The position numbers and the translations under genes were made by a program. From a bacterium (GTDB taxonomy: Bacteria > RBG-13-66-14), in NCBI GenBank assembly GCA_026398675.1, contig JAPLSK010000146.1, positions 1 to 5,256 on the forward strand: 5,256 nt of DNA, written 5' to 3'. The notes under the pieces were generated by a model. It was not told where the DNA came from, did no database searches, and worked only from the letters and a program-made list of their open reading frames with translations. Below are positions 1 through 5,085 of this stretch, in pieces. Every line of letters begins with the position of its first letter. Within the stretch, counting starts at the first letter, position 1.

Positions 1-139
1 CGTACTGCCGGTTCTCCAGGTATTTGTGACCGGCCGCCACGTGGGTTTCCGGCGTGTCCATGGCGGTTTCGCCCTTCTTGCAACCCGCCGAGAATAAGAC
101 CAGGGCGATGATGGCAAACCCTATAAGTAGCTTTTTCAT
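1..139 (-). CDS. Probable TPR-type lipoprotein, N-terminal 46 residues only
   Basis: Only the first 46 codons are in the window; the gene continues past the left edge. The protein begins MKKLLIGFAIIALVLFSAGC: a short basic start, a hydrophobic stretch, and SAGC followed by KK, which reads as a lipoprotein signal with the modified cysteine at residue 20. It should be exported and lipid-anchored. The last visible residues, HVAAGHKYLENRQY, resemble the start of a tetratricopeptide helix (A...G..YL...QY), so a TPR lipoprotein is the best guess, but too little is visible to name a family. The start is supported by AAGGGA at 145-150 on the minus strand, 5 nt before the ATG. It lies downstream of the LPP20-like gene on the same strand, separated by 125 bp that hold a palindromic repeat. 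Co-transcription is possible, because no U-tract terminator is seen between them. The signal and lipobox are seen; TPR is inference. Confidence 0.75.
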   Translation of the reverse strand, partial: MKKLLIGFAIIALVLFSAGCKKGETAMDTPETHVAAGHKYLENRQY

Positions 140-161
140 CGTAATCCCTTCATCTGTACTT

Positions 162-254
162 GGAGGGCAAGGGGTTTCGCTAGGGCGTTACTCGCTTTGC
201 TCGTTTTGCCAAAGGCATAGCTCGCTTCGCTCGGTTAAACCCCTTGTCTCCTCC
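162..254. repeat. 93-bp imperfect palindromic intergenic repeat
   Basis: The arms CAAGGGGTTT (168-177) and AAACCCCTTG (237-246) are perfectly complementary over 10 bp. Outside them GGAG (162-165) pairs with CTCC (251-254) across a small unequal bulge. Inside lie two near-identical 13-mers in direct orientation, CTCGCTTTGCTCG (191-203) and CTCGCTTCGCTCG (221-233), offset by exactly 30 bp, and a small hairpin TGCC-AAA-GGCA (207-217). No T-tract follows either arm, so it is not a standard terminator. It sits between two minus-strand genes. It looks like a dispersed palindromic element or an RNA processing/stability element; this window holds only one copy, so dispersal is inference. Confidence 0.65.
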
Positions 255-264
255 GGTAAGTTGT

Positions 265-1077
265 TTAAAGGACTATCGTCACCCGGCAATCGGAGATACC
301 GCTCACGTAAGGTATCTTTGTGCCGTCGGGGTTGGTGATGACGAGGTCGCACTTGGCGGCGCCGGAAACGCTCACGGCTCGGATGACCATGGGGTTGGTA
401 CCGACGCGGTCTCCGCCGCGGGCCTCGTCAACGCTGCGCGCGTATCCCACGATGCCCACGGAGACGGCGTAATCGCGGCTGACGTTCATCGGGCCGTAGA
501 GCACGTCGCCGGACTGGTTGACGATTTTCGGGCTCATGGCGGGCATGGCGCCCAGACCCGAGGCGTCTATGATCAGTCCGGTGCTCTCGCCGCCGCCGGG
601 ATGGACCGTGGTGTTGTAGGGATCGGTCAGGACGGCGTCGGCCAACTGGCCGTCCAGGCTGATGGCGAAGGTGCGCTCGATGGAGCCGTCGCTCATGTAG
701 CGGGGGCTGCCCACCTCGTACGCGCCCTGAACGACGCCGGAGACGCGGGCGATGATGGTGTCGTCCACCGTCTCGAAGTTCTGGATGGTGGTTGTCGAGT
801 TAATCTGGACCCCCTTGACCTGTTCGAGGAGGTCACGGAGTGCGACTATCTTGGCGGCGCGCATGGCGTTGGCGCGCTCCCGGGCGGCGTTGACCGGGTT
901 GTCGGAAACGACGCCGATGCCGGTGGCCGAGATGGTCCGCTCGCCCCAGTTCGTGATGCCCGCGCCCCCCCTGTCCTGGGGTGTCTGCGGCTCGTAGGTC
1001 GTGCGCTGGATGCCGGCCCAATCCTGTGCCAGGACCAGGACCGGGAGAAGCACCAAAAGCGCGAAAATCTTCCTCAT
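265..1077 (-). CDS. Secreted LPP20-family-like protein
   Basis: A complete 270-residue protein. Residues 1-17 (MRKIFALLVLLPVLVLA) form a signal peptide, probably cut before Q18; there is no lipobox cysteine, so it should be periplasmic or otherwise exported. Residues 47-85 (ERTISATGIGV, then ARERANAMRAAKIVALRDLLEQ) and the following beta-rich stretch to about 145 resemble the LPP20/FlgT N-terminal fold, where an alanine/arginine-rich helix precedes strands such as ARVSGVVQGAYEV. A second conserved-looking region follows: TGLIIDASGLG (166-176), PAMSPKI and VLYGP, then NPMVIRAVSVSG (228-239) and DLVITNPDGTKI. This pairing recurs in LPP20-like proteins of many Gram-negative lineages, and no enzymatic role is known to me. 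AGGAGGG at 1083-1089 lies 5 nt before the ATG and fixes the start. It is transcribed divergently from tRNA-Gly. The family call is from recognition of motifs; the role is unknown. Confidence 0.85.
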   Translation of the reverse strand: MRKIFALLVLLPVLVLAQDWAGIQRTTYEPQTPQDRGGAGITNWGERTISATGIGVVSDNPVNAARERANAMRAAKIVALRDLLEQVKGVQINSTTTIQNFETVDDTIIARVSGVVQGAYEVGSPRYMSDGSIERTFAISLDGQLADAVLTDPYNTTVHPGGGESTGLIIDASGLGAMPAMSPKIVNQSGDVLYGPMNVSRDYAVSVGIVGYARSVDEARGGDRVGTNPMVIRAVSVSGAAKCDLVITNPDGTKIPYVSGISDCRVTIVL

Positions 1078-1099
1078 CTCTACCCTCCTAGGTGGCTTC

Positions 1100-1129
1100 A
1101 GCTCGGCTCACACGGGGCCGAGCTTCGGC
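1100..1129 (-). promoter_or_regulatory. Hairpin in the 5' leader of the LPP20-like gene
   Basis: In the predicted minus-strand leader, AGCTCGGC (1124-1117) and GCCGAGCT (1107-1100) form a perfect 8-bp stem with a 9-nt loop, ending about 10 nt before the ribosome binding site. The segment TCGGC (1121-1117) can instead pair with GCCGA (1129-1125) in a smaller 5-bp hairpin, so two exclusive folds exist. No known riboswitch class is recognised. It may protect the mRNA or modulate translation; this is inference. Confidence 0.45.
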
Positions 1130-1177
1130 ATTTTAAGAAAATTTTGGTAGAACGTTGCCTTGCGCTCAAATTGGATA

Positions 1178-1206
1178 AGTATAGCAGGAACCGGAGCCCT
1201 TTACAA
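1178..1206 (-). promoter_or_regulatory. Sigma70-like promoter of the LPP20-like gene
   Basis: On the minus strand the -35 box is TTGTAA (1206-1201, 4 of 6 to TTGACA) and the -10 box is TATACT (1183-1178, 5 of 6 to TATAAT), separated by exactly 17 bp. Transcription would start near 1171, giving a leader of about 94 nt that carries the hairpin at 1100-1129. It is back to back with the tRNA promoter. Confidence 0.6.
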
Positions 1207-1223
1207 TACGGATTTGAAATCGC

Positions 1224-1252
1224 TTTACATGGCGCCGGAGCTATGATATAAA
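1224..1252 (+). promoter_or_regulatory. Sigma70-like promoter of tRNA-Gly
   Basis: The -35 box TTTACA (1224-1229) and -10 box TATAAA (1247-1252) each match consensus at 5 of 6 positions and are 17 bp apart. The start would fall near 1259, only about 3 nt before the mature 5' end of the tRNA at 1262, so the precursor would have a very short 5' leader. Only 17 bp (1207-1223) separate this -35 from the divergent one. Confidence 0.7.
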
Positions 1253-1261
1253 GGATTGCAG

Positions 1262-1336
1262 GCGGGGTTAATTCAGCGGTAGAATGTCAGCTTCCCAAGC
1301 TGAACGTCGCCGGTTCGATCCCGGTACCCCGCTCCA
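1262..1336 (+). tRNA. tRNA-Gly(CCC), with encoded CCA
   Basis: A complete cloverleaf can be drawn. The acceptor stem is GCGGGGT (1262-1268) with ACCCCGC (1326-1332), 7 perfect pairs. The D stem is ATTC/GAAT with loop AGCGGTA holding A14, G18G19 and A21. The anticodon stem is TCAGC/GCTGA (1287-1291, 1299-1303) with loop TTCCCAA, so the anticodon CCC at 1294-1296 reads GGG. A 5-nt variable loop follows; its C48 can pair with G15. The T arm is GCCGG-TTCGATC-CCGGT (1309-1325), with a G-U closing pair. The discriminator is T1333, as expected for bacterial tRNA-Gly, and CCA is encoded at 1334-1336. A10-U25 closing the D stem is less common than G10-C25. The layout closely matches the enterobacterial CCC-anticodon glycine tRNA. 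A promoter lies just upstream and a terminator 12 nt downstream. Confidence 0.97.
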
Positions 1337-1348
1337 GCCCGCCGCTGC

Positions 1349-1367
1349 GCCGCCTCGGCGGCTTTTT
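1349..1367 (+). terminator. Intrinsic terminator after tRNA-Gly
   Basis: GCCGCC (1349-1354) and GGCGGC (1357-1362) form a GC-only inverted repeat; with a realistic 4-nt loop the stem is GCCGC/GCGGC. It is followed at once by TTTTT (1363-1367). It starts 12 nt after the CCA end, so it fits termination of the tRNA transcript. The T-tract is only five long and is followed by GC-rich DNA, so read-through into the prenyltransferase gene is plausible. Confidence 0.75.
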
Positions 1368-1382
1368 GCTGACCGGAGGGGA

Positions 1383-2381
1383 TTGGGTAAATACCCCCAC
1401 GAGGAGGGAAAGGTTCCCTTCGACCGGCCCAAGACCAACCGCGGGCTCGGTCTGCCGCGCTGGTTCTGCGTCCTCGACTACTTCTTCCTCCTCCGCCCGA
1501 TGATCCTCATCCCAGTTTGGCTCTTCCTGCTCCTGGGCCACTACCACGCCCTGGACTTAATCAGCGCCTACCGCTGGCTCGACCAGCTCTACCCCGCCCC
1601 GGACCTCGCCCTCGTCTTCGTCGCCTTTTCCCTCCTCGTCGGCGGCATCTACGTCAACAACCAGATTCACGACTGCGAGACCGACCGGCGCAACCGCAAG
1701 CTCTACTTAATCTGCGACGGCTACATCGCCCTTAAAAAGGCCTGGATGTACCAGGGGATACTCCAGGCCCTGGCCCTGGTGAGCTGCCTGTGGTTCTGGA
1801 ACTCCGGCTACCTATGGGTCATCCTGGCGAGCATCCTGTTGGGCTTCCTCTACAACACGCCGCCCTTCAAGCTCAAGGGGCGGCCGGTGATGGACATCCT
1901 GGCCAACGGGCTCGGGAACGGATTCTTGAACGTGGCGGTGGGCTTCGTGGTCGTCCTGCCCCTCACCTGGGGTTTTTCGACAGTCTGCCTGCCCTACGTC
2001 CTCGCCGTGGGAGCCGTCTTCGCCAACACCACGGCGGTGGACACCGAGGGCGACGCCGAGTCCGGCGAGCGTACCTCCTCCGTGGTTTTCGGTGTCCGGG
2101 CGGTGGCCTGGATCGCCCTGGGTCTGATGGCGGGCTGCGTGGCCCTGGCCGCCCTGTGGGGCGTCTGGCCGGCGCTCATCGCCGGAGGAGTCAGCCTGCC
2201 GTTCTTCATCCCGGCGCTCACGGCCAAGCGTAAATGGCTAAAGCTTTCCTACACGGCTACGACGGGTGTCTTCGCCCTGGCGGCCGCCGCGCTCTTCCCC
2301 TGGTTCCTGCCCTTCCTCATCCTCGTGCTGACGCTCACCCGCTACTACTACCGGCGCAAGTTCGGCCTGAAGTACCCCTGA
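1383..2381 (+). CDS. UbiA-superfamily membrane prenyltransferase
   Basis: This family transfers a polyprenyl chain from its diphosphate to an acceptor ring or lipid within the membrane. From TTG at 1383 the protein has 332 residues. Both aspartate motifs are present: N93-x3-D97-x3-D101 (NQIHDCETD) before TM3, and D220-x3-D224 (DTEGD) followed by SGERT. YNTPPFKLKGRP (157-168) fits the substrate-loop region. About nine hydrophobic segments are visible, roughly at 40-55, 74-91, 121-136, 140-157, 172-196, 200-219, 240-258, 260-280 and 289-318. The substrate (quinone, chlorin or archaeal-type lipid precursor) cannot be told from sequence or neighbours. The start is uncertain. The frame is open back to ATG 1284, but that lies inside the tRNA. 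The next ATG (1500) would remove the conserved-looking LDYFFLLRP. TTG 1383 follows GGAGG (1375-1379) by only 3 nt. It has no clear promoter of its own and may depend on read-through from the tRNA. Confidence 0.88.
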   Translation: MGKYPHEEGKVPFDRPKTNRGLGLPRWFCVLDYFFLLRPMILIPVWLFLLLGHYHALDLISAYRWLDQLYPAPDLALVFVAFSLLVGGIYVNNQIHDCETDRRNRKLYLICDGYIALKKAWMYQGILQALALVSCLWFWNSGYLWVILASILLGFLYNTPPFKLKGRPVMDILANGLGNGFLNVAVGFVVVLPLTWGFSTVCLPYVLAVGAVFANTTAVDTEGDAESGERTSSVVFGVRAVAWIALGLMAGCVALAALWGVWPALIAGGVSLPFFIPALTAKRKWLKLSYTATTGVFALAAAALFPWFLPFLILVLTLTRYYYRRKFGLKYP

Positions 2382-2529
2382 CCGTCCGGTCTGTGTCGTT
2401 CATCGGGGAGCAGCCGCGTCCGCGCCTTGAAGAAACGGTTCGGTGACACATCGTTGGAATACGCGAGTGGCTGAAGTCTCGGTCTCCATTTATTAATGTA
2501 GTGTTTTAGTTATCCGCCGCGTCCGGCTG

Positions 2530-2556
2530 AAAAAAAGGGACGCCCCTACGGGGGCG
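2530..2556 (-). terminator. Possible minus-strand terminator, and copy 1 of a 19-bp repeat
   Basis: Read on the minus strand, CGCCCC-CGTA-GGGGCG (2556-2541) is followed by TCCC and then seven T (2536-2530). The 4-nt gap between stem and T-tract is not ideal, and the site is about 240 bp beyond the HEAT gene stop. The 19-mer at 2534-2552 recurs with one change at 2750-2768. Confidence 0.4.
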
Positions 2557-2641
2557 GGTGGGCGGTCCATCCAATATAAAATGTGGGGCGATGGCCCCTT
2601 GTCCGTCATCTTAAAAAAAAACCACTCATCTCTTTCCACTT

Positions 2642-2666
2642 AGCCGTGCAATCCTCATTCACGGCT
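2642..2666. repeat. Small inverted repeat in the convergent gap
   Basis: AGCCGTG (2642-2648) and CACGGCT (2660-2666) are perfectly complementary over 7 bp with an 11-nt loop. No T-tract follows directly on either strand; on the minus strand the nearest is the nine-T run at 2621-2613, about 20 nt away. It could be part of a weak terminator or an operator-like site; its function is unknown. Confidence 0.35.
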
Positions 2667-2749
2667 TAACCGGGGGCGTACTTCGTCTTGGGCTGTCGTA
2701 AAAGTCCGCGGGCGGTCCGGATAAAATAACCCCCCCTTTTGATATATGC

Positions 2750-2779
2750 AAAGGGACGCCCCGACGGGCGCCCCACTTT
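2750..2779. terminator. GC-rich hairpin, possible bidirectional terminator, copy 2 of the 19-bp repeat
   Basis: AAAG at 2750-2753 pairs with CTTT at 2776-2779, and GGACGCCC (2754-2761) pairs with GGGCGCCC (2766-2773) around the loop CGAC, with one A-C mismatch on the plus strand (a G-U pair on the minus strand) and a two-base bulge. On the plus strand it runs into TTTGTTTGTT. On the minus strand CCCTTT leads into an AT-rich tract. It lies only 15 bp beyond the HEAT gene stop, the expected place for that gene's terminator. The T-tracts are imperfect on both sides. Confidence 0.5.
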
Positions 2780-2794
2780 GTTTGTTAGTCACGG

Positions 2795-4279
2795 TCATTC
2801 CATGCGCAGCAGCGCCTCCCGGGCCGACTGGGCCACGGTATCGTCCGCGTCCGCAGTCAGCTTGTCCAGGTAGGGCTTGGCCTCGGGGACGGCCATCTCG
2901 CCCAGGGCGATGGCCACGGCCTGGCGCACTTCGGGGCGCTCGTCGGCGGCCAAGGCCGCCACATCCGAGAAGGCCACGGCGGGCATCTTACCCAGGGCCA
3001 CGGCGGCGTTCTCCCGCAGAACCTTGATCTCCTGCGTCAGGTTTTCCAGGAGCTTCGGCAGGGCCGCCAGTTGCAGGTCCCGGTTCTGAGTGTAGCTGAA
3101 GAACCAGATGGCGAAGGCGCGGAGCTTGGGGTCGGGGTCCGACAGCCTTGCCAACAGGAGCGTCGTCGCCGGGGCGCCGTTGGCCTCGAGCATGTCCGCC
3201 GCGGTCTCGCGTATGTCCGAATACTTCAGGGCGTCGAAGAGCGCGGCGATAGCATTGGAGGTGCCGATGCGCCCCAGGGACTGCAGGGCGACCTTCTTGA
3301 CGTCCGGCCCGGCGTATTCGGAGGTGTCGGCCAGGATGTCCACCAGGGCCGTGGTGGCCTCGGTGATGCCCAGGTAGCCCAGATAGTGGGTGCACATCAC
3401 CTGCAGGGCCTTGTCCTCGCTCTCGCGTTTGGTAATGAGGGCGTTGATGGCGTCCAGCCTAAGTTGGCCGAAGACGCGCTGTGTGACATCCAGCGCCGCG
3501 TTGGAGGCGGAATCGGCCCGGAGGGTCTCCAGGTACGTGGGGGGCGGCGTTTGAAGCGCCTGGAGGCTCAGGGTTATGTATTTACGCGGGATGGCGTTCT
3601 CGTTGCCGATGCGGTTCAAAAAGCGCCCCACGCTGTCTATCTTCGTGTCAACGAAATCATCGGCCGGGTTGGGCGTGAAACCTTGGATGGTGGCGGCGAC
3701 CTCTTCGTAAAGGGGCATCTTCGGATTGGCGAAGGCGAGCATGGCCTTGTAGAAGCTCTCCCGTTCGTACTCGGCGAGGGTGGCGTTCAGGGGGCCGACG
3801 GCCGGTTGGCCGATGGCCACCAGGACGCGACTGGCCGCGGTGCGCCTATCCTCGGCCACGGTGTAGAGAGCCGTGTCGTCCAGCTCCTCGGGCACGAAGC
3901 CCAGGGCGCGGACCAGAGGCTGCACCGCCTGTTCGCCGAACTGGACCAGGCTGCGTCCAGCCTGGCGGCGCACCTCCGGGTCGGGATCGTCGAGAGCCTT
4001 GACCAGAATATCGATGGAGTCGGGATTTTGGAAGAAGCCGAGCCCGCCCGCGGCTTTGGCCCGGATTCGCGGATCCTCCGCCTCGTCCTCCAGAACGCGG
4101 TGCAGATGGGCTACCGCCTCCGGGTCGCCGGTGGCGATCAGGTCGTCCACCGCCGCCAGTCGCACTTCCGGGGCGTTGCCCTTGTTCTCCAGGTCGGCCG
4201 CCGCGCCGGAAAGGCTGGGTCCGCCGCAACCCGTGAATACTAAAACGAGCGCCGCCGCCAGAACCAGACACCGCGCCAT
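2795..4279 (-). CDS. HEAT-repeat lipoprotein
   Basis: A complete 494-residue protein. The start MARCLVLAAALVLVFTGCGG is a lipoprotein signal with a TGC site and C18 as the probable lipidated cysteine. The mature part is mostly helical repeats of about 30 residues of the HEAT/PBS-lyase type, with the recurring pattern DP-x-VR-x-x-A-x-x-L-G followed by a helix such as A-x-x-x-L-x-x-x-L. Clear units lie at about 36-65, 69-97 and 98-128, with a weaker one at 139-168. A second set covers about 289-318, 324-352, 354-380, 418-442 and 445-494. Residues about 171-285 do not fit the pattern and separate the two arrays. Such solenoids usually bind proteins, and no catalytic motif is seen, so an envelope scaffold role is inference. 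AAGGAG (4290-4285) lies 5 nt before the ATG. It is transcribed divergently from the DUF4159 gene across 130 bp. Confidence 0.9.
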   Translation of the reverse strand: MARCLVLAAALVLVFTGCGGPSLSGAAADLENKGNAPEVRLAAVDDLIATGDPEAVAHLHRVLEDEAEDPRIRAKAAGGLGFFQNPDSIDILVKALDDPDPEVRRQAGRSLVQFGEQAVQPLVRALGFVPEELDDTALYTVAEDRRTAASRVLVAIGQPAVGPLNATLAEYERESFYKAMLAFANPKMPLYEEVAATIQGFTPNPADDFVDTKIDSVGRFLNRIGNENAIPRKYITLSLQALQTPPPTYLETLRADSASNAALDVTQRVFGQLRLDAINALITKRESEDKALQVMCTHYLGYLGITEATTALVDILADTSEYAGPDVKKVALQSLGRIGTSNAIAALFDALKYSDIRETAADMLEANGAPATTLLLARLSDPDPKLRAFAIWFFSYTQNRDLQLAALPKLLENLTQEIKVLRENAAVALGKMPAVAFSDVAALAADERPEVRQAVAIALGEMAVPEAKPYLDKLTADADDTVAQSAREALLRME

Positions 4280-4315
4280 GGATGCTCCTTGGGGAAGATG
4301 AAAGTTGACCGGATA

Positions 4316-4344
4316 AAGCTACCACAACGCGGAACCGATGTAAA
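4316..4344 (-). promoter_or_regulatory. Weak candidate promoter of the HEAT lipoprotein gene
   Basis: On the minus strand TTTACA (4344-4339, 5 of 6) is followed after 17 bp by TAGCTT (4321-4316), which matches TATAAT at only 3 of 6 positions. The position, about 36 bp before the start codon, is reasonable. The weak -10 makes this a tentative call. Confidence 0.3.
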
Positions 4345-4348
4345 GTCT

Positions 4349-4362
4349 CGCCGCCCTCGGCG
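4349..4362. repeat. Small GC hairpin between the divergent genes
   Basis: CGCCG (4349-4353) and CGGCG (4358-4362) form a 5-bp inverted repeat with loop CCCT; an alternative CCGCC/GGCGG pairing overlaps it. It is just upstream of an eight-A tract (4370-4377) in the DUF4159 promoter region. There is no T-tract after it on either strand, so it is not a terminator; an operator role is possible but unproven. Confidence 0.3.
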
Positions 4363-4369
4363 GGATTGT

Positions 4370-4401
4370 AAAAAAAACATCCCCCGGTCTTCGGGTATAA
4401 T
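4370..4401 (+). promoter_or_regulatory. Promoter of the DUF4159 gene, perfect TATAAT
   Basis: A perfect -10 hexamer TATAAT lies at 4396-4401. No -35 box is present at the usual 16-18 bp spacing; the nearest similar word, TTGTAA at 4366-4371, is 24 bp away. An A-tract (4370-4377) lies at about the -35 position and could act as an upstream-type contact. The start would fall at about 4408-4410, on or next to the ATG, giving a leaderless or nearly leaderless mRNA. Confidence 0.6.
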
Positions 4402-4409
4402 CCCCCTGG

Positions 4410-5069
4410 ATGAGAAAGGCGACGCTTCACATTCTGCTCCTCTTCGTCGCGACGATCCAGGCGGCCGACACCCCGGCGGTCTTCACCATCGCCCGGCTGC
4501 ACTACGGCGGCGGCGGAGATTGGTACTCCGACCCAAGCTCCCTGCCCAACCTGTTGAAATTCCTCCGCGACTCCACCGGGATGGAGGCCGCCTCCGACGA
4601 GGTCGTGGTGGAGCCCGCGGCCCCCGAGCTCTTCGACTACCCCTACCTCTACCTCACCGGCCACGGCAACGTCAGCTTCACCCCGCTTGAGCTGGAGCAG
4701 CTCCGGCGCTACCTGGACGGGGGCGGCTTCCTCCATATAGACGACAACTACGGCCTGGACATCTACATCCGCCGCGAAATTTTACGGCTCTACCCCGACG
4801 AGGAACTCGTCCTGCTCCCCTTCGACCACCCCATCTACCACTGCTTCTACGACTTCCCCCAAGGATTGCCCAAGGTCCACGAGCACGACGGCGAGCCGCC
4901 CCAGGGCTACGGCATCTTCCGGAACGGCCGGCTCGTCCTCTTCTACACCCACGAGTGCGACCTGGGCGACGGTTGGGAGGATCCCGAGGTGCACAAGGAC
5001 CCCCCGGAAATACGCGAGGCGGCCCTCAAGATGGGCGTCAACATTATTATCTACGCCCTTACCCACTGA
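4410..5069 (+). CDS. Secreted DUF4159-family protein
   Basis: A complete 219-residue protein. Residues 1-18 (MRKATLHILLLFVATIQA) form a signal peptide, with probable cleavage before A19. The body has features I associate with the DUF4159 family: ARLHYGGGGDWYSDP (28-42) then a helix SLPNLLKFLRDSTGM; PYLYLTGHG (78-86); GGFLHIDDNYG (105-115); FDHPIYHCFYDFP (138-149); and YTHECDLGDGWE (179-190), close to the C-terminus. The GGFL-x-x-DD and GDGWE motifs are the most telling. The biochemical function of the family is unknown to me; the fold is thought to resemble glutamine-amidotransferase-like domains, but no catalytic cysteine is evident, so binding rather than catalysis is likely. No Shine-Dalgarno precedes the ATG (CCCCCTGG lies upstream) and TATAAT ends 8 bp before it. 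The next gene starts 16 bp after the stop on the same strand, so the two probably share an mRNA. Confidence 0.87.
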   Translation: MRKATLHILLLFVATIQAADTPAVFTIARLHYGGGGDWYSDPSSLPNLLKFLRDSTGMEAASDEVVVEPAAPELFDYPYLYLTGHGNVSFTPLELEQLRRYLDGGGFLHIDDNYGLDIYIRREILRLYPDEELVLLPFDHPIYHCFYDFPQGLPKVHEHDGEPPQGYGIFRNGRLVLFYTHECDLGDGWEDPEVHKDPPEIREAALKMGVNIIIYALTH

Positions 5070-5085
5070 GTCTAAAGGATACGCC

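Larger units (their letters stand above)
2382..2794. other. 413-bp non-coding gap between convergent genes
   Basis: No credible gene is visible here, and no start with a ribosome binding site opens a sustained frame. The gap holds a run of short hairpins: GACCG-TC-CGGTC at 2380-2391, over the prenyltransferase stop; CGCCCC-TACG-GGGGCG at 2541-2556; GGGGC-GATG-GCCCC at 2585-2598; AGCCGTG/CACGGCT at 2642-2666; and a long GC hairpin at 2750-2779. There are A-tracts at 2530-2536 and 2613-2621. The word GGGCGGTCC occurs twice (2560-2568, 2710-2718), each followed within a few bases by ATAAAAT. The stretch 2392-2529 shows nothing I can assign. Several of these hairpins could end transcription from either side. 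Confidence 0.6.

Noticed and set aside
244..1251. Long plus-strand open frame of 335 codons over the LPP20-like gene
   Set aside because: It is antisense to a well-supported secreted protein gene with a strong ribosome binding site. The translation is rich in G, A, V, D and H with no recognisable domain, as expected of a shadow frame in GC-rich DNA.
1262..1336. tRNA-Gly as an integration site for a mobile element
   Set aside because: No integrase, no duplicated tRNA 3' end and no attachment-like repeat were found in the window; the downstream gene is an ordinary UbiA-family gene.
1284..1382. ATG at 1284 as the prenyltransferase start
   Set aside because: It lies inside the D arm of tRNA-Gly, and the added residues would be encoded by the tRNA and its terminator. 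The family's conserved region begins well after 1383.
2453..2490. tRNA-Ser-like stretch containing GAGTGGCTGAAG and CGGTCT
   Set aside because: The words match the D arm and 5' anticodon stem of bacterial tRNA-Ser at roughly the right distance from a possible 5' end. However, the D stem does not pair (CGC with GTC), there is no complementary anticodon strand, and no T arm or acceptor 3' half follows. At most it is a decayed remnant; a covariance-model search would settle it.
3071..4243. Long plus-strand open frame of 390 codons over the HEAT gene
   Set aside because: It is antisense to the HEAT-repeat lipoprotein. It has no ribosome binding site or recognisable domain, and its low-complexity composition mirrors the repeat pattern of the real gene.
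3846..4736. Minus-strand open frame of 296 codons spanning the HEAT start and the DUF4159 gene
   Set aside because: It crosses a promoter region and two well-supported genes in other frames, and its latter part is Gly/Arg/Pro-rich nonsense.
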